Of a DNA stretch of 64,000 bases, positions 47,246-58,125 are shown piece by piece (position 1 is the first letter of the stretch; each line of letters begins with the position of its first letter). A program made the translations under genes and the position numbers. The stretch spans positions 310,001 through 374,000 of the forward strand of contig JAQMWT010000028.1 in the NCBI GenBank assembly GCA_029834535.1, written 5' to 3'. The notes beneath the pieces were generated by a model, which searched no databases, was not told where the DNA came from, and worked only from the letters and a program-made list of their open reading frames with translations. This DNA is from Chrysophaeum taylorii (taxonomy: Eukaryota; Sar; Pelagophyceae; Pelagomonadales; Pelagomonadaceae).

Positions 47246-50200
47246 ATGAAGAAAGTGGTCAACAAGAGCGCGGAGGAGCGGCGGCGGCGGCGGCAGCGAC
47301 GCGAGTCAGCTCGGCGCGAGGCGGAGAGCAGCGACAGCAGCTCGAACGAGGAGCTCCCGGCGAAGCCGACGTTGGTGACCGAGGATGAGGTGGAGCGCGA
47401 GGCGCAGGCATTCGTCGAACGGATCACGATGCGGCTCGAGCGACGCAAGTCGGAGGTTGCGTCGCCGGTGGTGCACCAGGGACGATCGAACTCGAGCGGC
47501 AAGCTTTTGGAGATCACGCCAGAACACCTGGAAAAATGGGACGCGTCGACGAGCGACTCGTCGCTGAGCGACGTCGACCTCGGCCCGCCGACCTGGAACA
47601 CGTCTCAGGGCTTTGCGGAGGACTTGGAGCGGACCGTCCTCAAGCGCGACGACGTGGCGACGCCCAAGAAGCCCCGCTTCTCGGCGGGCAGGCTCTCGTT
47701 CCTTTTCTCGCCCAAGACGACGACGACGAAGAAAAACGACGAAGAACCGTGGCGACCGCCACCGCCCCCGAACACCAAGGCCCCTCGCCGCGCCACGCTC
47801 CAGGCCCACCCGCCGGCCGTCGTCCCGCCCCCGCCGCAGGACCCGCGCGTCCCGCCCGACCAGGTCCGTCGTGCGTCGCGCGCCCACCTCGCTTCGTTCG
47901 CAGCCAATAACGAGGACCCGGAACAGACGCTCGCCCAGATCATCGAGGAGACGGCCGACGAAAATCACGACAACCCGCCGCAGGAAGAGGCGGTAGTGTC
48001 GGAGGCGTCGGACGCGTCGCTCGAGCAAAACGCGCTCGCGGGCGGCGGGCCTCCGCTAGCCGACGCAGGCGGTGGCGCGCGCCGCCGCTCCTCCATCGAC
48101 CAAGGTGTTGGCCGCCGCGCGTCAGTAGCGGACGAGATCAAGGTTGCGACGGACGGTGCGATTGAAGGTGTCTTCTTGGAGAACCCGACCGACGAGGTCG
48201 TGGAGGAGGTGGTTCTGTTTGACGCGAGCAAAACCTCCTCTCAGCCTGTTGAGTCAAAGGAAGGTGATCCCTCCCCATCAACTCGCGTTGCATTGCCCCA
48301 CACGCCGACGTCGTCGCCGAATGAAGAGGGGGCAGCTCCCGTTGCCGCCAAGCCGCCGGTGCCGCGGGACGAAAGTACTACGAGCGTTGTCTTTCAACCG
48401 CCGTCTCCAGACGCAGCGCCTGCGCAGCCATCACTGCGCGGCGAGGGCGTGTGTCGTCAAAGTAGCGACGCTGATAACGTCGAAGAGGCGCCGCAAGGTG
48501 CCGACGACTTTAGCGACGACGACGACGAAAAGACGGCGCTGCCGTATCCTCTTTCTCGAGAAGAGTGCGCCCACAAAGAGCAGCCTTTAGCGCATGGCGA
48601 GCTTGCGGTCTCGCCAAGTGTTCTGACGCCTTCGAACATCGAGGTGCACGACGGTTCGCCGACGCCAAGTCGCCGAGTCTTTAGCGAACAGGACGACGAC
48701 GACGACGAAGATACGTTCGATGCCAACGAATTCAAGACGCTCAAGCGCATATTTACCCCAGGAGAAGACGACCTGGAAGATCCATTCTCTTCGCTTCCAA
48801 ATAGCCTCGACGACAGACTCGAGCCGATTCCCGAGGGCGACGAGGAGACGATCGAGTCGACGGTGACATCAATCACACATGAAACGGAATTTTCTCACAG
48901 TCGAGGCGCGAATCCGAGCGACGATGGGAGTCACACTATGGATGGCAGCCTTGAAGAGGGCGAAGCTGAGCAATTATCGGCGGAGACCATCCTTGAGACC
49001 ACAGTCGGTAGCTGCGGTGGCACTTTCGAGGAAGAGACAGCTGTGCAGACAGAAGCGAGGGTGGTGCAAACGAACGCCGACCTCTTCGGCGAGGAATGCG
49101 AGGTCGTTCAGACTCGAGCTATCATGGAACAGACGAAGGCCGGAGTTGCTGCCCGCATCGTCAATGAAAACGAGCTAGAAGAAGTGAGATTGGAGGAGAC
49201 GAGGGCTAACGGAACCATCGAGGAAGAGGTAGCCATGCCGACAAAAGCGAGGAAAGAGCAGAAGGATGCAGCGGCTGTCTACGGCACTATCCAGAAAGAC
49301 GAAGCTGTGCCGACAGCCACTAGAGTGGAGTTGGCGAACGCCGCAGGTGCTGACGGCATCGTCCAGGTAGCTACGCAGACAGATGCGAGAGTGGAACACA
49401 AGAACGCCGACAGCACTCCCTTCGAGGTAGCCGTGCAGACCGAAGCGAATCTGGAGCGGGAAGAGGTAGCCGTGCAGACAGAATCGGGGTTGATTACGGC
49501 AAACGCCGACAGGATCGTCGACGACGAGGTGGCCGTGCAAACCAATGCGATCGCGGAGCAATCGGAAACGGCAACTACCAACGATACTAACAACGTTGGC
49601 GTATCCGTGCAGACAGAATTGAGTATGGAGCAGATGAACACCAAATGTAGTGTCGAAGTGGTAGCCGTGAAAACTGAAGAGTGGCTGGAGCTGGAAGAGG
49701 TAGCCGTGCAGACGGAAGTTGAGGCTGAGCAAACGAATGCCGACGGCGCGGTCACTAAGACCGAGATAGCTGTGCAGACGGAAGTTGAGGCGGATCAGAT
49801 GAATGCCGAAGGAGTGGTCAAAAAGACCGAGATAGCCGTGCAGACAGAAGTTGAGGCGGATAAGATGAATGCCGACGGCGCTGTCAAGAACGAGGTAGCT
49901 GTGCAGACAGAAGTTGAGGCGGAGCAAACGAACGCCGACGGAGCGGTCAAGACCGAGATAGGCCTGCAGACGGAAGTTGAGGCAGAGCACGCGAATGCCG
50001 ACGGCGCAATCAAGAACGAGGTAGCCGTGCAGACGGAAGCGGAGGTGGAAATGACGGACGCCGACGGTGTCGTCGATGAAGATGCAGCCACGCAAGCAGA
50101 GGTGAGGCTTGAGCAGGCGAGCGACGTTTTAATTGGCATCTCCGAGGCGAATACGACGACGACCAATGACAATTTCACGGTCGAGGCCCAACAACAACAA

Positions 50201-51411
50201 CAACATCGACGAACGGACAACAGCTACGAGTACGAATCAAGGTTGGCTGTGGAGCGCAAGCTAATGACAGAAACACTCGAGGTGGCGCTGGCGGAGTTGT
50301 CTGAGCAGTGTCGCGTGGAATTCGTGCAAATGCAACAAGGCTATGAGTCGAGACTAGCGGATGAGGCACTGCAGTCCGCGCAGGTGATCCGGCGACTGCA
50401 AGTTCAGATCGAAGAGCTGGAGGCGTCGCTCCACGCAAGGGTGCGCGAGTGCGAGGAGCTTCATCGCACGATCGGGTCGACCCGCGTCGCCGCAAAAATT
50501 AGCGACGAAGCGGAGATAGCGCACGCTGTCGAGATTAAAGTGCGAGAGAAGGAGCGCGAACACAAGGCCGTGTTGTCGGCCGCGCTGCTCGGCCAAGCCA
50601 CCGATTTTCAACAACGCGAGACCCAGCTCGTCACACAGTACCAGGCGGCGATTTTCGAGCAAAAGGAGGCGCTCGCGCGGGCCCGGGTAGCGTCGGCTCG
50701 ATTCGATGCTGTCGAAGCGGATCTTTACGCAAAGCACGCCGACGAGCGCGCGGCATGCCAGGCGGCGTTCGACGCTAAGCTCGACGCGGTAAAGCAAAAG
50801 ACCGACTTCGAGATCGGTCGTGTCACGCGCCGCCTCTCGGCCGACGAGACTCGCAAGCGCGAGTTAGCCCTCGACGGGCTTCGCGGCGAGTACGAACGGC
50901 GACTCACGATGGAGCTCGCAGAGCAGCGTGCCGAGCTAGAAGCTACCCAGGAGAAGGCCATCGCGACCCTCGAGTCCCAGCACAACAATCGCCTCAGCAC
51001 TGTCGTGCAGCGCCTGTGCGAAGAGAAGGACCGCCACCACGCCGAGCAGCTGGCCATTGCGCTCGCAAGGAACAACGACGACCATGCGAGACGCCGCGAG
51101 GCCTTTGCCTCAGACATCGCCAACAAGATGGAACGCCAGCGCAAGCGTAGCGAGCAAGCTTATGCACAAGCCTCCCGCCGGTGAGTATGCGAGTTGTGCT
51201 TCCTTTGGTGACACGCTTGGCGCGCAGCTACGACGATATGCGTACTACGCTTGAACTGGCCGCGAGCTTGGTGCAGACCGGAAATGGTGACGCCGCCTTG
51301 CTAAGCGTCCTGCCGACGCCGGCGAACACGTGGTCTACGTCGACACCAGCCGCTACCAAAACCAAACGAAAGAAAGACATCGTTCACCACTACGCCAGTG
51401 GCCTCCAATGA
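47246..51411 (+). CDS. Disordered scaffold with VQT-motif repeats and C-terminal coiled coil, 2 exons
   Basis: Exons 47246-51180 and 51228-51411 join through a 47-bp intron with a GTGAGT donor, giving about 1372 residues. The N-terminal ~590 residues are Pro/Ser/acid-rich and disordered, opening with a basic-acidic coiled stretch. Residues ~591-958 are a repeat array in which V-Q-T-E or close variants recur about 14 times; the last six units are ~20 residues long (AVQTEVEAEQTNADGAV). Residues ~990-1320 form a long charged coiled coil. The [TV]-Q-T core with acidic flanks resembles the docking motif of dynein light chain LC8, which multivalent partners carry in arrays next to a coiled coil. 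A cytoskeletal or ciliary scaffold is inferred. Confidence 0.8.
49020..50120 (+). repeat. In-gene repeat array encoding AVQTE units
   Basis: The first part is degenerate, and the last six units (about 49690-50060) are near-identical ~60-bp repeats starting GTAGC(C/T)GTGCAGAC. Higher similarity at the 3' side suggests recent unit duplication there. Confidence 0.85.
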
Positions 51412-51502
51412 GAATGAGGAGGCTCCCCAACCGCTCCCTAGCCTTTTTAATTCTAAACTCCGAAAACTTCTGTGTGGGAGTTCTTAGTTTTTTGCAAGCG
51501 CG

Positions 51503-51874
51503 ATGAGCTTGGTGCTGGTTTTCGCAATAGTCGCCACAACTGCGAACGCGTTGCGATGCGACGTCGTGTTGAGTTCGGGGTTCATGTGCTTCAGTTCGAA
51601 TTGCGGGCTCCTCGACGCCCTGCACGAGGCGCAGATTAAGCCGAGCGCGTTGGTCGGGACGAGCAGTGGAGCGCTCACAGCAAGTCTGGTGGCCGCGGGC
51701 CACTCGACGGCGCGAGTGGCGGCCGAGTTCTTCACGCGCGCGCCCATCTGGGATTGCCGGCCTTACCTGACGCCGTGGCGAGGCATTTTGTCGCTCGCGC
51801 AACTCGAGACTCGCCTGGCATCGTTGCTTCCAGCGACCTTCGAGGAGCTCGATGAAGAGCGAAGATCATGGTGA
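51503..51874 (+). pseudogene. Truncated patatin-like phospholipase
   Basis: From ATG 51503 a signal peptide (MSLVLVFAIVATTANALR) is followed by CDVVLSSGFMCFSSNCGLLD, an oxyanion-hole-like turn, and the nucleophile elbow G-T-S-S-G at residues 52-56 (ALVGTSSGALTASLVAAGHS), which is classic for patatins. The frame stops after 123 residues. The catalytic Asp motif (D-G-G/A) is not found in any frame downstream, where the DNA becomes repeat-rich. So the 3' two-thirds of the gene is missing or was replaced, and the product would be inactive as a lipase unless an unrecognised splice joins a distant exon. Confidence 0.6.
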
Positions 51875-52180
51875 CGACTCGATTGCTGGGACCGTACGCC
51901 AACGACAACGCCGACGGCGCTTGTTGGCTCTACCCCTTCTTGCACAAGGCGGCCGAGAACGTTGGCAAGAAGCTCGGGAACTGGCTCAAGGACCTTCTGG
52001 TTGGCAGCGACTGCAGACTCCACCAGGACTGGTAGTTCCGGTGTTTGCCAATCAACATCTCAGCTGCGAGTTTGCGCGTCGGCGTATGCAAGAATCTCGT
52101 GGCGCGGATCCCTGACGAGCTCGCTGTCAACATCACGGGCAACGACCTGCTCGGAGTCAGCGCCTTCAACGAGTACCTCA

Positions 52181-52336
52181 GGGCAGACATCGCCGTCCTC
52201 ATGCCCGGCGCCACCGTCCTCGCTGGCTGGCAGGGCAGACATCGCCGTCCTCATGCCCGGCGCCACCGTCCTCGCTGGCTGGCAGGGCAGACATCGCCGT
52301 CCTCATACCCGGCGCCACCGTCCTCGCTTGCTGGCC
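52181..52336. repeat. 52-bp tandem repeat, 3 copies
   Basis: Units start at 52181, 52233 and 52285 with GGGCAGACATCGCCGTCCTC; copies 1 and 2 are identical, and copy 3 has a few differences. The unit is not a multiple of three, so any gene crossing it changes frame with each copy. Confidence 0.95.
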
Positions 52337-53349
52337 GACGTACGGTTCTTGCGGCACTGGTCCGAATCCCGCCTCGATTGTGATCCTCATCACCACCCTC
52401 GGCGTGGACGAGGCTAGGCTCCGCTGCGTGGTCATCGACATGCTCCAACTCGACAGTTCCAGTCCGGCCGAATTCCTGCCGGCTGGCTGGCGACCATCTT
52501 CGCGACTCTTGTCCTCTGGTACGAGCAGTGCGAGCGGGCGGGGTAGGCATCGTCGGTCATCGAGGTCACCTCGTTCGCTCCCCCCTCCCGCACCACCTCA
52601 GTTGGTGGATCGTATGTCCTACGAGTACCTTGTCATTCAAAACTCGCAGCACGGGAGAGGGGTCTTCCAACTTCCTTCCATAGGAGGGCGGCGCGGAGAT
52701 GACCGTCTTCGGCTCGGCGGATCCCGTCTCTGGAGACGACTGCGGTTGGTCAACAGCGCGCGTCAGACCCGCGCGCGCACGTCCGGGAGCGTCTTGACCG
52801 GCAGCGTCGTGGCGCCGATCCGCCTCCGTCCCCCGCAGGTGGACGCCTCGCAGAATTCTGTCGCTGCGCACGGCCCTTCGATCGCTAACCATATGGTTGC
52901 GATGGAGGACGGCGCCTAACACGCTTGCTCCCTGCAGCGGCCCCGGCCGTCCCGGAGTGAGACGGTGCCTGCTCGCCTCCCGGGCTGGCCGGTTAGTACC
53001 CGGAAAGCCCGCGCTGGGATGGATGGGGTTCGCGCGGTTAAGCAGAACGCGACGGACAGGTCGATTGTTCGTGGACTAACACGTTCGCGGCCTGCGACGT
53101 TTTTGTACGACCTCGCACAAGACCGTTGTGCAGTGGCGGTCCGCCATCAACACTCCTCGCCCCTCGTCTCTGCCCCAACTGCGTGATTTCCCTCTGAGAT
53201 CCCGTACCGGCTCCTGCCGGTCCGGCCTGGCTCCCATGCTCGCCCGCCTGCGTCTGGCCCTCGAAGCTGCCTGTGATGGTCCAGTGGCAAAAAGGGTCCG
53301 CCTCCGGCGAAGCTTTCGGTCTCGGCGGTATATTCAAGGAAAATCGGAA

Positions 53350-53935
53350 TCAAAGAACATCTGGGGGCCGAGTCGAAGCCAGTACGAAAGTTCAACTCGA
53401 AGACGTCGACGGCAGCTGCTGAGAAGAAGCGGCGTGCGCAGCAGATCTTCGGGGAAACCGTCAAGTACTGTCAGGAGAACGGCGTCGGAGCGAAGAGGTG
53501 CTCTTGACCAAGCACCAGGAGTGGCAGGCAGGGCGTCGTCACTGCGAAGCAGCTCCAGGACCGGCTCAAGGGGCGAATGGTCTTCCTTGCCGACGCCGAG
53601 ATGCACGTGCGCCGGGACCACCAATCGCTCCTCACTGAGATCGAAAAGAACGCGCTGGTGGACTGCGTGCTCGAGATGAACCGGGTGCGGGATGCGGTCA
53701 GCGACAAGGAGATCGGCGTCGAGTTGCGCCAAATTTTAAAGACGAGGCGGGTTCAGGACAGCAAGGGTGGCCGCGAGCGCGTGAGCCTCAACTACGCAGC
53801 CACGAGATCCTCTGCGACAAGATGCCCTCGCACACTTTCTTTACCGGCTTTTATGCGCGGCATTCGAATACGCTCACCAAGAAGGTCCAGCAGCGAGGAC
53901 GACCCCGAGGAGGCGAGTGTCCTGGACGCGACCTA
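53350..53935 (+). mobile_element. Relic of a pogo/Tc1-type DNA transposase N-terminus
   Basis: The plus strand carries, over more than one frame, KKRRAQQIFGETVKYCQENG (a helix-turn-helix-like start), then TEIEKNALVDCVLEMNRVRD and VSDKEIGVELRQILKTRR, and then in another frame FFTGFYARHSNTLTKKVQQR. This order of CENP-B/pogo-like DNA-binding helices precedes the DDE domain in such transposases. No DDE domain follows clearly. At least two frame breaks are present. The family call is by eye and moderate. Confidence 0.45.
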
Positions 53936-54729
53936 GCCAATCAGGAAGACACGTGACGTGTCCCACATTGAGATTACCGACAGGTTTCGGCCAAACTGTC
54001 GGACTCCCTTGGCAAGCGCATAAGCCTGGGAAGCTGCTCGTGCCCAGTTAAGGACGCGGACTTCGCCCGGCGGCTCTTTGTCGGTCGCCTCAGGACCTTC
54101 CGATCTTCGTGGAGGCTTGCACCACCGCCTCATCAGGCGCGACAGTTGTGGGGACTTGAAGAAGAAGAAGAAGTTCAAAGCAGGACGCGAAGCGGGCGCT
54201 GCCAGCGACGGGCTCGGCGGCGACCCCAACCAACTCTAGTGGGCGACCATCTCGACTTTCGCCCGGCCCTAAACACTTGGCACTCCAACGCCCAGCGGAC
54301 GTCGGTCAACCCTGCGGCGCGCAGTTCCCTTCGCCCGTGGGGTGACTCTCCTCATTGCTAGCACCACCACCTTAGAGGAACAACGCCCCGCTGCTGAAAC
54401 CGTGTAATTAACTTGTGGCGTAGTTCCAATACCTCCTCTCGTCGGACAGGCGTGGTCCTATCCTCGCTGCTCCGGGCCATGGTGCGGGGGGGAGTCCTGA
54501 ACACTACGGGTCTCTTCTTCGAACGGGTGCGCCGGCGGGCCCCACGACTGCTGGTACGCGCGCGCCGCCGTGTCGGGTATATGTGGAACGTCGTGTTTCT
54601 CGGCGTGTGATCCCACCACCTCTACTGCCCGAGGATCACAACACTGGACCCGTGGTCTCTCCTCGAGTGTCGTCGACATGTCATCCGACGGCCGTGTGTC
54701 GACGCTGTACAGTGACATCAGTAGAGGCG

Positions 54730-56985
54730 TTATGCCGAGCCGATCGCCCCGCCAAAGCGCGAGGAGCCCGCGTTTCCCCCGTAGACGACGCCACTGCCGC
54801 CGACGCGGCGTTCTGGTCGCGCGGCGAGCTTGAAAGCTGCTGATCTGGTGTCGTCGATGTGGCGAGGCTGCGAAGCCGGAGGCGGTGCGTCGAGCGGCGG
54901 TGCGCGGGCGGAGGTATCTGCGGGAAGCTTGTGAACCACTCGGCGCGGTGGTGGTGGCGAGGAACCACAACTCATTTCGTCGTCCTCCGAGGTTACGGGA
55001 ATAATACCGTCGTCGTCGTCGCCCATGGCTAGCGCCGACGTCGCGTTCGGGGAGGAGAGCGCTGTGAGTGTTGCGGCTAGCGTCGTGAGAGCTATCTGGG
55101 CATCGCGCGCGTCGCCGAAGGGCTCGGGGGTGACGGGCAGGCCGCTTGTCTTATTGGGACCGTATATCCAGACGACGGGGGTGGTGGAGACGTTGGTGCA
55201 CTCGAGGAGCACGCAGTCGGCGAAATAGAGCGAGGCGCCGGCCTGCGCGAGAGCGGGGGCTACCCCCGGCGCGAAGGCTTCGATTGCCGCGCGGAGCGGC
55301 CCGTCGTCGCCCACGAACACGACGACGCGGGTGCCGGTGGTAGCGTTGGTCACCGCCGCGAGGTCGTCCACCGGCCTCACGAGCAAGGAGAGCGACCACA
55401 TGTGACGCGCGCGCCTGGCGAAGTCGAGCAGATCGGGCGCGAGGTTTTGAGCTCGTATCGAAGGGAAGGAGAGGCGCCACGACCGAGCGCGCGGCGCTGA
55501 CGCGTCCTCGACTAGAGCGACGACAGTTGGAAATTCGGTGAATCCCGGCGCGAGGAGCGAGCAGAGCGTATCCTTGAATACAGACCCAAAGTCGGTGCTC
55601 TTGTGTTCGGCCCAGGTTCCGCACGCGAAGGCGCCAAAGCTCGCGTCGTACGCCGCGCGCGCGGCGAGCCGGAACAACGGCGCGACAGCGCGCGACATCG
55701 AACAACGAGGGGAGTATAGCATCACCACCCACACGGTGGCCGTCTCGCTTGTCGTCGTCGTGTTGAGCCGCAGAGCACCGCTGGATACCTGAAAATTGGA
55801 CGGCTCGAGTTCGACGACAAAACTTCCGCCGCGAAAGAGAAGCTCGCCGGTCTCGGCTTTGACGCGGAACGACTCGCGGGCTCGCTCGTCCTGGGCCCTG
55901 CCGAGATTTTCGTATGCCGCGTGCGCCTGGTTGAAGATTGCGTCGAGCTTGTCGGTCGGCTGGTTCCTAAAGTGCAAATCCCTTTTGTCCGCGTGCAGGA
56001 GTCGCGAGACCTCTCTGAACGCGGCCTTCACCTCCTTTAACGCGGCGCTGCGGTCGACCCCGAGGATTGTCCAAGGTGCGATCGAGGCCAACCCTTGTGC
56101 TGTCGTCGTCGAATCCAAAAGTGCTTCGAGTCGCGCCTTGGTATCGACTTCCGCTGCCCCCGCGCCGCATTCGACCTCGAACATCTTCGACGGGAAGTGG
56201 TCGAAGTTCGGGTCTGAACATCGGACCCACTCGGGACGAATGAAGTCGGCCTTGGCGAACCTCCCACCAACAAGACACCGATATCCGGCGCGGATCGTCA
56301 CGACCCGGCGCCACGCCTCGACCTCGGCGTCGAACGCGCTCTCCAACACGACTTTTCCGGATGCGGTCGTCGACGTCGTCTCCTCGGCCCTGCCGCCGCC
56401 GTACACGCTCGCGTTGTTGCTCCTCAAGTGCCCGTCAGCGTATTCCCAGACGGCAGCCTCCGAGCACCCGCGGAGTTCCAGACGTTCTTCTTTTTTACCC
56501 GCTCTCGCGTTGACCTCCAGCTTAACGAAAACTCTCTTACGGTTGACCAGAACTTCGTACGCGACACCGGCGCGCGGCCGCACTTTCGACACGACGCCCG
56601 CAACCCATCGCTGCCGCAGGTACGGGTGACGCACCTCGACGGCCGCGCCCTCGGCGAACGGCTCGTTTGTCCCCGAGCCGCCCCCGCACGCGCAGCACTC
56701 GTCTCTCGCGCTCCCGAATCCGCCGTCGATGTGGCCGTACTTCGCGCACCACTCCTCCCCTAACTCCTCGTGCTGCGCGTACTTATCGCACCCATTCGTC
56801 CCATCGCTCCAGCCCTTCGTGTCCTCGCACCGCCGCACCACCTCGCGCCGCACGTGAAGGCATTTCCTTTCGTTCGACCCGAGATATCCAAGCACGAACG
56901 AAGGGCACAACTCCGACCCGCGCAACTCGCGCGCTGCGACCTGGACGACTACGAACATCGTCGCCATCGGCGCGACACACCACAT
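54730..56985 (-). CDS. ER-lumen J-domain/thioredoxin-like protein with altered HPD
   Basis: Single exon, 751 residues from ATG 56985. A signal peptide (MWCVAPMATMFVVVQVAARE) is followed by a Cys-rich module (WSDGTNGCDKYAQHEELG, then ECCACGGG, ShK-like), a beta-rich region with RHPYLRQRWVAGVVSKV, and a J domain at about residues 300-365 (PWTILGVDRSAALKEVKAAF). The catalytic HPD is replaced by His331-Ala-Asp (SRLLHADKRD), so Hsp70 stimulation may be lost or weak. A thioredoxin-like domain comes next, where the CxxC site is reduced to CSMS (YSPRCSMSRAVAPLF, Cys about 428). A second thioredoxin-like domain may follow. The layout resembles ERdj5 (DNAJC10) relatives. The C-terminal ~130 residues are disordered with a Pro-rich part. 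Confidence 0.8.
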   Translation of the reverse strand: MWCVAPMATMFVVVQVAARELRGSELCPSFVLGYLGSNERKCLHVRREVVRRCEDTKGWSDGTNGCDKYAQHEELGEEWCAKYGHIDGGFGSARDECCACGGGSGTNEPFAEGAAVEVRHPYLRQRWVAGVVSKVRPRAGVAYEVLVNRKRVFVKLEVNARAGKKEERLELRGCSEAAVWEYADGHLRSNNASVYGGGRAEETTSTTASGKVVLESAFDAEVEAWRRVVTIRAGYRCLVGGRFAKADFIRPEWVRCSDPNFDHFPSKMFEVECGAGAAEVDTKARLEALLDSTTTAQGLASIAPWTILGVDRSAALKEVKAAFREVSRLLHADKRDLHFRNQPTDKLDAIFNQAHAAYENLGRAQDERARESFRVKAETGELLFRGGSFVVELEPSNFQVSSGALRLNTTTTSETATVWVVMLYSPRCSMSRAVAPLFRLAARAAYDASFGAFACGTWAEHKSTDFGSVFKDTLCSLLAPGFTEFPTVVALVEDASAPRARSWRLSFPSIRAQNLAPDLLDFARRARHMWSLSLLVRPVDDLAAVTNATTGTRVVVFVGDDGPLRAAIEAFAPGVAPALAQAGASLYFADCVLLECTNVSTTPVVWIYGPNKTSGLPVTPEPFGDARDAQIALTTLAATLTALSSPNATSALAMGDDDDGIIPVTSEDDEMSCGSSPPPPRRVVHKLPADTSARAPPLDAPPPASQPRHIDDTRSAAFKLAARPERRVGGSGVVYGGNAGSSRFGGAIGSA

Positions 56986-56997
56986 CCAGAAGATGCG

Positions 56998-57058
56998 AGG
57001 TCGCGAGGCCAAATCTCTGGGATTCCTGGACGATGATCGTGTTGACTCGCGGCAGATC
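56998..57058. repeat. Ectopic 61-bp copy of a segment of the Mfd-like gene
   Basis: Matches 58971-59031 at 58 of 61 positions in the same orientation. The source segment encodes PRVNTIIIQESQRFGLAT of the helicase. Here it lies 13 bp upstream of the J-domain gene's ATG, in its 5' leader or promoter. Confidence 0.9.
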
Positions 57059-58125
57059 CCCTCCTCGACCCTATACGTTCAAACTATGACATCACCTATC
57101 CAATATCCCTAACGATGGGTGGGCTTGATTACGAATTGATGAAATGAATCGCGCAGGTTGTTAAAGGGATCGATCGATCAGGGTATAAACCAGGGTCACT
57201 GAACATAGCGCGCGACGAAGTCGACCAATCCTGGGGAGTCCGTCAATTATGAGCCACCATTACTTTTGGTTAGCAGCTCCCAGGCTCAAGAGCCAGAATG
57301 GATGGTCGCTCAAAGGAAGAGAAACGACGAAAAAGGAGAGAAGACCAAAGACGATCTTAGCGGAAGGCGATGGAGAAAGCAAAAACGGCAAAGCAGACGG
57401 GACAAGGCCGGAAGAGTCGTTGACGCAGTGAGAAGCATATGGTGGGAGCAACAAAAAGAGCGCATGGTGGGATGAGGCGCAAGAGAGGTAGAACGGAGGG
57501 AACAGCAAAAGAAGCGCATTGTGGGAGGAGGCTAGCGCAAGAGAGGCGAAGCAGAACGTGACGCTATGGGGGCGAGGACTTTGTGGTCGAGGAGAGAGAT
57601 GGGTTCAAAGGCAGGGCCGCACAACCGCCGTTGTCGACGCTACCACCCGGGGAGATGGGACAGTCCAAGGCCGTAGCAGGATCGATAGCGGGAGAGCGAT
57701 CACGCGCAGCGCGTGTGGCGAGCGATGAAAAGGAGAAAAAAACACACCAAGACAGGGGCGGGGGTGTTTGTTCGAGGGCAGGAAAGGGAACCCGCTCAGC
57801 GCGTGTGAGAGAGGGGAAATTTCGTATAGCACAAGAAGTGGCCCGCATATTTATTAAATTTCTCTGGACGTACTCACACGTGGGATCAGAGGTCTGCTGA
57901 CAAGGGGCGCCGAAAGGTGACTTGGCGTAGAGTGATCATCGGGCATGTCACCGCGCGAACCGGAGACCGCGATGTGACTGACTGACTGGCAGCCAAAAGT
58001 CGTCGTCGAAAACGCTCCGTCTGCGCCCCCAGGCCATACCTCGTCCCAATACGAACGTCCCGGCTTCCAACCGGCCCGCCCGGGAGGCGAACAGGCAAAA
58101 CACACACATCATAGCGACTGAATTA
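57059..58125. other. Purine-rich intergenic stretch
   Basis: No gene is supported over about 1 kb. It is G/A-rich on the plus strand. Three imperfect copies of a unit with GCGCATGGTGGGA occur at about 57433-57540. Confidence 0.5.

Larger units (their letters stand above)
51875..54729. other. Repeat- and transposon-rich stretch without a supported intact gene
   Basis: Contains the 52-bp tandem array (52181-52336) and the HTH-like transposase relic (about 53350-53935). Other ORFs are GC-driven and inconsistent. A piece at about 52040-52200 (ARIPDELAVNITGNDLLGVS) looks protein-like but is isolated. Confidence 0.5.

Noticed and set aside
57249-57431. 60-residue Lys-rich ORF
   Set aside because: Purine-rich DNA gives Lys/Glu/Gly text in all frames; no evidence of a gene.
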